A model generated the notes under the pieces. It saw only the letters and a program-made list of their open reading frames with translations, was not told the origin of the DNA and searched no databases. Of a stretch of DNA of 13,511 nt, positions 1 to 4,749 are shown one piece after another. Source of the DNA: DASRFS01 sp035260725 (GTDB lineage Bacteria > Patescibacteriota > Microgenomatia > Levybacterales > UBA12049). The translations under genes were made by a program, and so were the position numbers. The stretch spans positions 1 to 13,511 of the forward strand of contig DATFUR010000008.1 of NCBI GenBank assembly GCA_035260725.1, given 5' to 3'. Positions within the stretch are counted from its first letter, which is position 1, and each line of letters begins with the position of its first letter.

Positions 1-821
1 TTTTGAGAAATGTCCTCGACCGTAAATTCAGATTTCGACAACTCGGATATAATCTGATCGGCGTTTTCCAGAGTCTTAATCGAGGTCTTTGTAACCTGGT
101 ACTTACCGTCATAAAGATCAAAAGACTCTTTTTCTTCTATCTTTTGATCGTTTATTTCGATCAATTCAAACTCCGTAGGTTCAATTTTTGAATTTTGAAT
201 TTTGAATTTTGAATTCACCAACAGCGCAACGATTGTGTAGTATTTTTCTTTTTTAAACTTTTCAATTTCTCTTTCCCTTTCTACTATTAACCTTAAGGCA
301 ATTGACTGAACGCGCCCGGCCGACAATCCTCTTCGGACTTTTTTCCACAAAAGCGGAGATAGTTTGTATCCCACCAGTCTATCCAAGATTCTTCTCGCAG
401 TTTGGGCGTTTACCAAGTCTGTATTAACCTCTCGTGGGTTTTTTAAAGCCTCGTTTATTGCTTCTTTTGTAATTTCATGGAAAACAATCCGGCTAAATTT
501 GGAGCTTGGAGCTTGGAGTTTGGAGTTTGAGCCGAGCACATCTCTGACGTGCGAGGCAATTGCTTCTCCTTCCCTATCGGGATCAGTTGCAAGAATAATC
601 TTGTCTGCTTTTTTCGCAGACTTTTTTAAATCGGAAACAATTGCTTGCTTTGCCAAAACAGGTTCATATTGAGGAGCAAAATCGTGCTCCACATCTACTC
701 CAAGCTTGCTTTTTGGCAGATCCATAACATGCCCCATCGAGGCTTTGACAACGTAACCGTCGCCTAAAAATTTTGTGATTGTCTTCGCTTTGGTCGGCGA
801 CTCAACTATTACTAAATTCAT
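1..821 (-). CDS. topA: DNA topoisomerase I, N-terminal 273 residues (partial)
   Basis: Type IA topoisomerase, which relaxes negative supercoils by cutting and passing single strands. The visible 273 residues begin M-N-L-V-I-V-E-S-P-T-K-A, the TOPRIM start with catalytic Glu7. They continue with the TOPRIM acidic motif D80-P-D82-R-E-G-E and the domain motif G165-L-S-A-G-R-V-Q-S173. The catalytic tyrosine would lie downstream, beyond the window edge at base 1. The protein carries two in-frame repeat insertions. Residues about 98-108 lie in the loop between the TOPRIM helix and the R-I-V-F-H-E-I-T strand. Residues about 202-213 follow a strand in the next domain. The ATG at 821-819 lies 34 nt after the dprA stop, so the two genes are probably co-transcribed. 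No convincing Shine-Dalgarno is visible. A TACAAT hexamer at 846-841 could be a weak internal -10. Family assignment is very secure. Confidence 0.96.
   Translation of the reverse strand, partial: MNLVIVESPTKAKTITKFLGDGYVVKASMGHVMDLPKSKLGVDVEHDFAPQYEPVLAKQAIVSDLKKSAKKADKIILATDPDREGEAIASHVRDVLGSNSKLQAPSSKFSRIVFHEITKEAINEALKNPREVNTDLVNAQTARRILDRLVGYKLSPLLWKKVRRGLSAGRVQSIALRLIVEREREIEKFKKEKYYTIVALLVNSKFKIQNSKIEPTEFELIEINDQKIEEKESFDLYDGKYQVTKTSIKTLENADQIISELSKSEFTVEDISQ
183..216. repeat. Heptamer array, AATTCAA family, in topA
   Basis: About four tandem copies of a 7-bp unit (GAATTTT on the plus strand, AAAATTC on the coding strand) lie inside topA in frame. They encode an N-S-K-F-K-I-Q-N-S-K type peptide at residues about 202-213. 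Because 7 is not a multiple of 3, the peptide repeats every seven residues. The same family occurs at 5011-5043 and 9406-9438. Confidence 0.9.
499..531. repeat. Heptamer array, GCTCCAA family, in topA
   Basis: Four tandem 7-bp units (TTGGAGC, TTGGAGC, TTGGAGT, TTGGAGT) are followed by a partial unit. On the coding strand they read GCTCCAA-type and encode S-K-L-Q-A-P-S-S-K within topA at residues about 98-108. The array is in frame and sits in a loop where family members normally need no such segment. Unit length and copy number match the AATTCAA arrays, but the sequence differs. Confidence 0.88.
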
Positions 822-855
822 AATTTTTCATTCTGACTCTATTGTACAGGAGTTG

Positions 856-1968
856 TCAAGTTGAGAAATATCCGCCGTCGAGACTTTTTATCAAACCCCT
901 AACTTCCATAAGAGACAATATTGAACCTAATTTTGAAGAGGAAACGCCGGATTTTCTAACTAATTCGTCAAAGTGCAAGGGTTCGTTTTCCAAAAGTTTA
1001 AGAATTAAATCCTGATTTTTATCTCCCGTTTGAACTTTCCCGCCTGCCACGCTAGCGCTGGCGTTGCGGGCAGGTGAATTTTGCATTTTGAGTTCACTTA
1101 AAATATCCTCGGGCGATGTTACCAATTTTGCCCCTTTTGAAATTAGTTTAAACGGACCTTTAGACAGAGTCGAAGTTATGGGTCCCGGGACTGCAAAGAC
1201 GGGGCGTTTAAATTTTAAAGCGTACTCGGCGGTTATAAGCGCCCCCGAGTCCTCTGCACCTTCTGTTACCAAAACTCCAAGAGACAACCCTGCAATTATT
1301 CTGTTTCGAGAAGGAAAAGAACCCAAAGTCGGAGGATGACCCAAAGGATACTCGGAAACTACACAACCTGCGCCTTTGACTATACTATTATATAGAGACT
1401 CATTCTCCAAGGGCGTTACACAGTCGACTCCGCAGCCTAAAACTGCAATTGTTTTGCCCTTTGAATCGATTGCCGATTGGTGCGCCCGGGCATCCACACC
1501 CAGCGCAAGTCCGGAAACTATTGTAAATCCGGAGTTTGAAAGTTCGCTGGAGAAAATTTCCGTCACTTCCCTCCCATAATTTGTAATTTTTCGGGTTCCG
1601 ACTACAGCCATTGTTGGTTGATAATCGTTCAAATCGACTTTACCCTGAGCCTGCCGAAGGGCTTTTACATAAAGTACAAATGGCGGATTGGGAATTTGCG
1701 ATAAAAGTTTGGGATATTCTTTATCCTTTAGAGTTAAAAAAGATATTTTTCTCTTTTTGAGCTCCTCTGCATATAATTCTACCGAAAAGTTTTGCTTAAA
1801 CTCGAAGAACTTGGCTGTTAAAACCTCTCCCAATACTTTTTTTAGTTCCGGTTCCTCGGCATTCCACGCTTTTTCGGCGGTCTTAAATTCTGAAAGAAGT
1901 TTTTTAAATCTCAAGGGCCCGACTCCGGGGAAAGCGGAAAATCCCAACCAGAAATTTTCTTCTTTCAT
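856..1968 (-). CDS. dprA: DNA-processing protein DprA (Smf)
   Basis: DprA binds incoming single-stranded DNA and loads RecA during natural transformation. The 370 residues show an N-terminal helix-hairpin-helix-like segment (P14-G-V-G-P) and a Rossmann core with G124-T-R, S152-G-L-A-L-G-V-D-A-R-A-H163 and F218-P-S-R-N-R-I-I-A-G. The C-terminal winged helix (about 318-368, ending G-G-Y-F-S-T) follows. Length is usual for the family. Two in-frame insertions are visible: L104-R-Q-A-Q-G-K110 just before the Rossmann core, and a palindrome-encoded P-A-R-N-A-S-A-S-V-A-G-G (299-310) in the linker to the winged helix. The ATG at 1968 lies 7 nt after a putative extended -10. topA follows 34 nt downstream, an arrangement seen in many bacteria. 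Whether this organism is transformable cannot be judged here. Confidence 0.96.
   Translation of the reverse strand: MKEENFWLGFSAFPGVGPLRFKKLLSEFKTAEKAWNAEEPELKKVLGEVLTAKFFEFKQNFSVELYAEELKKRKISFLTLKDKEYPKLLSQIPNPPFVLYVKALRQAQGKVDLNDYQPTMAVVGTRKITNYGREVTEIFSSELSNSGFTIVSGLALGVDARAHQSAIDSKGKTIAVLGCGVDCVTPLENESLYNSIVKGAGCVVSEYPLGHPPTLGSFPSRNRIIAGLSLGVLVTEGAEDSGALITAEYALKFKRPVFAVPGPITSTLSKGPFKLISKGAKLVTSPEDILSELKMQNSPARNASASVAGGKVQTGDKNQDLILKLLENEPLHFDELVRKSGVSSSKLGSILSLMEVRGLIKSLDGGYFST
1043..1074. repeat. Palindromic GC-rich insertion in dprA
   Basis: An imperfect inverted repeat with outer arms CCTGCC (1043-1048) and GGCAGG (1069-1074), inner arms ACGC and GCGT, and a self-complementary AGCGCT centre. 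It is in frame inside dprA and encodes P-A-R-N-A-S-A-S-V-A-G-G between the Rossmann core and the winged helix. It is much more GC-rich than the flanking gene, which suggests an inserted mobile palindrome. Confidence 0.8.
1643..1661. repeat. CTTCG/CTCAGG palindromic element in dprA
   Basis: On the coding strand the element reads CCCTTCGGCAGGCTCAGGG and encodes L-R-Q-A-Q-G. Its CCCT/AGGG ends are complementary. It belongs to the dispersed CCCTTCGAC-n-GCTCAGGG type seen in many bacterial genomes. A longer relative lies in the PBP2 gene at 5727-5760. Confidence 0.75.
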
Positions 1969-1975
1969 ATTATTT

Positions 1976-2005
1976 ATAGTATCACTAATTTGACTTTGCC
2001 CTCAA
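1976..2005 (-). promoter_or_regulatory. Putative dprA promoter
   Basis: On the minus strand: TTGAGG (2005-2000), an 18-nt spacer, then TACTAT (1981-1976) preceded by TGA (an extended -10). Only 7 nt separate the -10 from the dprA ATG, so the predicted transcript starts at or next to the start codon. It overlaps the divergent promoter of the 2028 gene. Confidence 0.5.
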
Positions 2006-2018
2006 AACATTGGATAAT
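1990..2018 (+). promoter_or_regulatory. Putative promoter of the 2028 gene
   Basis: TTGACT (1990-1995), a 17-nt spacer, then GATAAT (2013-2018), each one mismatch from the sigma70 consensus. The ATG at 2028 follows after 9 nt, which argues for that start rather than the TTG at 2010. It lies back to back with, and overlaps, the dprA promoter. Confidence 0.6.
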
Positions 2019-2027
2019 ACCCAGACT

Positions 2028-2462
2028 ATGAGACCAATGGCAGAAATCCGCCGCTTTATTTTCAGGGAACCAAGAGTTATTAAAGCTCCAAGAAAAGAAC
2101 CCGTAAAAACTCCGGACCTTAGGCTTTTACCCAGGTCCAAAAAAGATTTTTCAAATGGGATATCTGGCAATGGTTTCGATTTATGGAATGCGCAAGTACT
2201 CCAAGAGGTTAAGCCAAGAGATATGATTCACATAGTCTATTATCACGATTCAAAGGATGAAAAACCGTATTCTGCCGATGTTGTGTACGAAAGCTCAGCA
2301 ATGCAAGAACACGGACTGGTACTACATACATTCATAGAGATGGAAAGAGCACGAAGTATATCCTTTAGAGCTGCAACCATTGTCTATTGGGAAAGAAGCG
2401 GAGAATTAGCGGAGACAGAATTCAACGATCTGGTTCTCAAGACTCGAGCCTATAATTCATAA
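2028..2462 (+). CDS. Hypothetical protein, 144 residues
   Basis: I do not recognise this family. The first 45 or so residues are basic and Pro/Arg/Lys-rich, with no membrane segment or signal peptide, so a cytoplasmic location is likely. The remainder (from D-L-W-N) looks like a compact alpha/beta domain with I-H-I-V-Y-Y-H and an R-A-R-S-I-S-F-R-A-A-T-I-V-Y-W stretch; it contains no Cys pairs or obvious catalytic motif. I chose the ATG at 2028 because a good promoter ends 9 nt before it. An in-frame TTG at 2010 would place the start inside that promoter. The stop lies 3 nt before a PBP2-tail-like block at 2466, the same layout as the next two genes. The divergent neighbour is dprA. The gene is probably real, but its function is unknown. 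Confidence 0.65.
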   Translation: MRPMAEIRRFIFREPRVIKAPRKEPVKTPDLRLLPRSKKDFSNGISGNGFDLWNAQVLQEVKPRDMIHIVYYHDSKDEKPYSADVVYESSAMQEHGLVLHTFIEMERARSISFRAATIVYWERSGELAETEFNDLVLKTRAYNS

Positions 2463-2465
2463 TTT

Positions 2466-2536
2466 TTACCTCCCAAACCACTCTTCTAAAATCTTGACTT
2501 TGAATTTGATTACTGAAACAATTTGGTTATGGATCC
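2466..2536. repeat. 71-bp block A: PBP2 3'-end relic plus promoter
   Basis: This block matches block B (3601-3671) at 60 of 71 positions by eye, without gaps, and ends at the ATGGATCC start of the next gene. Read on the minus strand, its left end is an open frame to a stop, K-I-L-E-E-W-F-G-R-stop. That matches the true PBP2 C-terminus K-I-L-E-E-W-F-S-W-stop at 4750. Several differences from PBP2 are synonymous (Ile ATT/ATC, Leu TTA/CTC), so the piece was once coding. It has no PBP2 body attached. Confidence 0.8.
2494..2522 (+). promoter_or_regulatory. Putative promoter of the Cys-rich gene
   Basis: TTGACT (2494-2499), a 17-nt spacer, then AACAAT (2517-2522) preceded by TGA. The ATG follows after 6 nt. 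The same geometry is conserved in block B, which supports it being functional. Confidence 0.55.
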
Positions 2537-3599
2537 AACTATAACTCCGTCCCGGCAACCCGTTCAACCAGAAATACCACCGAATTCAAGACTTAGCTTT
2601 CTTAAATCGGCAAAAGTTTGGCCTATTATTGTTTTATTAATATTACTAATCCCAGCCACTGGGTATATTCTGAGCAAAGCTCAATATAATAAAGAGGCAG
2701 CGACAACTTATTCCCCAACTCCCAAACCAACCCCTAATGTTTCCATTTTAAGCGACAAAGAAAAGAGTCAAATTGACGCCTGGATTCAAAAAAATAATTT
2801 AAATATTTATGGAGATACAGTTGATATAGCTTATGCAGGAGGGACTCCCCTTTTTAACGAAGCGACCGGGCAAAGGACTGACCGTTATGATTATATTTCA
2901 GACAAACATTCCGATAGGCCATGGTGTACTCCAAGACCCGCTTGTTTAGACGCAACTCCAAGATGTCTTATAGTTGAAACGACTGAAATGTGCCCAAAAA
3001 GAGAAATAAAAATAAGTTGTACTACTGATTCCCAATGCCCAAGTGGTTATACTTGCCAACAATCGGAACTTATTATAGGACAAGGAACTATTTGTCCTAG
3101 TGGAAACGCAACTTGTGAAGCGGATTTAAAAAAAGCTACGCCTCAACCCATAATCGGAAATGGTCGGTGCAAACCAGCAAAAATCAAATGCAAAACAGAT
3201 TCCGATTGCACAAATGGAGATGAATGCCTTATAAGCCCTTGTCCTATGTTTCTTTGCAAACAAGGACAACCTTGCCCAACTTGCTCGGGATTAGGAACAT
3301 GTTTAAAATCAACAAGAAATATAAAAATTGACAGTGCCTTGATTCAATTAATAAATTCCAGCAGCAGATCTACATTTGCAAAAACATATAACCTAAAGAT
3401 GCAAGGAGATCAAGTTTTAATCGATATTAAAGTTTCTGATATCAATTATAAAATCGACCAAAAATTTGGAACAGAAAAAAGTAGATACGCAGATCTTATA
3501 GAAGCTTATATAACAATTGATAAAATAATAGATCTCTCAAATGATCAAAAAATAATTTATATTCAAATTCCTCTTATGGGAGTTCCTTTGTCGCAGTAA
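2529..3599 (+). CDS. Membrane-anchored Cys-rich extracytoplasmic protein
   Basis: 356 residues. A Pro-rich cytoplasmic N-terminus (1-28) is followed by one membrane helix (about 29-50), a Thr/Pro spacer (S62-P-T-P-K-P-T-P) and a large outside domain. Residues 72-132 contain D83-A-W-I-Q-K-N-N-L-N-I-Y-G-D and A-G-G-T-P-L-F. Residues 133-258 hold all 18 cysteines, including two related units, C164-T-T-D-S-Q-C-P-S-G-Y-T-C and C221-K-T-D-S-D-C-T-N-G-D-E-C, which suggests a disulfide-bonded fold. The last 90 residues are Cys-free and hydrophilic. The ATG at 2529 is preferred over the TTG at 2523 because M-D-P matches the start of the next gene and the promoter spacing fits. The N-terminus (M-D-P, Pro-rich, helix, S-P-T-P) resembles the next protein but the outer domain does not. 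The function is unknown; surface binding or adhesion is a guess. Confidence 0.8.
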   Translation: MDPTITPSRQPVQPEIPPNSRLSFLKSAKVWPIIVLLILLIPATGYILSKAQYNKEAATTYSPTPKPTPNVSILSDKEKSQIDAWIQKNNLNIYGDTVDIAYAGGTPLFNEATGQRTDRYDYISDKHSDRPWCTPRPACLDATPRCLIVETTEMCPKREIKISCTTDSQCPSGYTCQQSELIIGQGTICPSGNATCEADLKKATPQPIIGNGRCKPAKIKCKTDSDCTNGDECLISPCPMFLCKQGQPCPTCSGLGTCLKSTRNIKIDSALIQLINSSSRSTFAKTYNLKMQGDQVLIDIKVSDINYKIDQKFGTEKSRYADLIEAYITIDKIIDLSNDQKIIYIQIPLMGVPLSQ

Positions 3600-3600
3600 T

Positions 3601-3671
3601 TTACCTACTAAACCACTCCTCTAAAATCTTGACTTTAAATTTGATTATTGGGACAATCGGCATATGGATCC
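3601..3671. repeat. 71-bp block B: PBP2 3'-end relic plus promoter
   Basis: Second copy of block A, starting 1 nt after the stop of the Cys-rich gene. On the minus strand it is an open 20-codon frame ending K-I-L-E-E-W-F-S-R-stop and beginning at an ATG (3663-3661). The first 28 bp match the real PBP2 3' end (4750-4777) at 22 positions. The right half carries the promoter and the ATGGATCC start of the following gene. The 20-codon frame is more likely a relic than an expressed peptide. Confidence 0.8.
3629..3657 (+). promoter_or_regulatory. Putative promoter of the PsbP-like gene
   Basis: TTGACT (3629-3634), a 17-nt spacer, then GACAAT (3652-3657) preceded by TGG. The ATG at 3664 follows after 6 nt. 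Spacing is identical to the promoter in block A. Confidence 0.55.
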
Positions 3672-4749
3672 GAAATTGAGATCACAACTCCCTCAAAATC
3701 CTATTCAACCGCCACTAGAGAATCCTTCCCCTGATGGAGCACTTCGTTTTGCAAAATACCTTTGGATTTTTCTTGTAATTTTGGTAGGAACAACAGTAAT
3801 AGGCTCAACAGCGTATTTATTAAACAGGAATCAAGCTAGACAAATCTCAACAGTCCAATCTTCTCCTACTCCAACCGTCGACCCCACCGCGAACTGGAAA
3901 ACGCAAACCAACAAAGACTATAACTTTAGTTTTCGCTACTCTTCCAAATTTACCGTGAAAGAAGAAAAGAAAACCTATAAAGAAGTTCCAAATACTACTT
4001 ATTATGACTATACATTCTCTACGGGCACACTGATACAAGACCAACCTGATTTTTCAGGATTTACAATTACTGTTACACCAACTAAAGGAAAAACAATTAA
4101 TCAAACATTTTCGGGGGCGCCTTCCGGCTTTGGAGATTCTACGATAAGCGTTAGCTCTATTCCTCCCGCACAAGGCTCTGACGAAGCAGCCAAATTAATA
4201 AATGCTGGAAATGCTGTAAGAGTCTATCGTGTTGGTGAGAACTTTTTTCAGGTAGTAACATTTCAAAATTACAATTTATTACCTGATAAAAGTGACGACG
4301 TGATGAAATACTTCGACCAAATCCTCTCCACCTTAAAATTCACCGACCCCACCGCAAACTGGAAAACATTCGAAAACAGCAAATTTACTATGAAATACCC
4401 CTCGAACTGGATACCTCAAGCAAGTGAATTTGATATAGCTTTTAGAAGTACTGATTATGCAGATGATCATGGCATGCCACTCATAACCTCCGGGTTTGCT
4501 GCCTGGTTTACCTTAAATAAAGGGTATTCTAAAAATATTAATAAATTGGGACTGACCAAGTCAGAGCCTAAAGATTGGTTAGGTGTCAAAGCAGAATTAG
4601 ATACATTGAACTATGAGGGGAAAAGAATGCTACTTAGCACAACTGGAATTATAGACGCGACCTTTTCCATGGGCGCTGCCTCAATTGAAGCTTTAGAAAA
4701 ATACAAAGCCGAATTCCTTAGCGTTGCAGACACAATAAAATTAAAATAA
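3664..4749 (+). CDS. Membrane-anchored protein with two PsbP-like domains
   Basis: 361 residues. A Pro-rich N-terminus is followed by one membrane helix (about 32-53), an S-P-T-P spacer and two tandem outside domains. Domain 1 (about 73-227) opens D-P-T-A-N-W-K-T with F-S-F-R-Y and closes F-D-Q-I-L-S-T-L-K-F-T. Domain 2 (228-361) opens with the same D-P-T-A-N-W-K-T, has F-T-M-K-Y-P-S-N-W, and closes with a similar helix. The W-K-T-x6-F-x-x-K-Y-P-S-N-W pattern is typical of CPR proteins annotated PsbP-like. The two domain starts are nearly identical in DNA (3879-3902 and 4344-4367, 23 of 24 bases), so the internal duplication is recent or still exchanging. The stop TAA (4747-4749) directly abuts the PBP2 stop on the other strand. 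Exact role unknown; it is an exported, anchored protein. Confidence 0.82.
   Translation: MDPKLRSQLPQNPIQPPLENPSPDGALRFAKYLWIFLVILVGTTVIGSTAYLLNRNQARQISTVQSSPTPTVDPTANWKTQTNKDYNFSFRYSSKFTVKEEKKTYKEVPNTTYYDYTFSTGTLIQDQPDFSGFTITVTPTKGKTINQTFSGAPSGFGDSTISVSSIPPAQGSDEAAKLINAGNAVRVYRVGENFFQVVTFQNYNLLPDKSDDVMKYFDQILSTLKFTDPTANWKTFENSKFTMKYPSNWIPQASEFDIAFRSTDYADDHGMPLITSGFAAWFTLNKGYSKNINKLGLTKSEPKDWLGVKAELDTLNYEGKRMLLSTTGIIDATFSMGAASIEALEKYKAEFLSVADTIKLK

Noticed and set aside
183..216. Reading the heptamer arrays as CRISPR repeats or iterons of an origin.
   Set aside because: Units are directly contiguous without spacers, copy number is four to five, and most arrays are inside conserved genes; no cas or replication initiator genes are present.
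841..870. A TTGACA and TACAAT pair upstream of topA as a promoter.
   Set aside because: The two hexamers are only 7 nt apart, far too close; TACAAT alone with no -35 at 17 nt is weak, and co-transcription with dprA is simpler.
1985..2170. A 61-codon minus-strand frame with a hydrophobic stretch upstream of dprA, starting at a TTG.
   Set aside because: It starts at TTG with no Shine-Dalgarno or promoter, overlaps the better supported plus-strand gene, and its 3' end runs through the two divergent promoters. It remains possible but unsupported.
3601..3663. A 20-codon minus-strand frame from an ATG to the K-I-L-E-E-W-F-S-R stop, as a possible micropeptide.
   Set aside because: The same region in block A has no ATG, and the match to the PBP2 C-terminus plus the embedded promoter explain the open frame as a relic.
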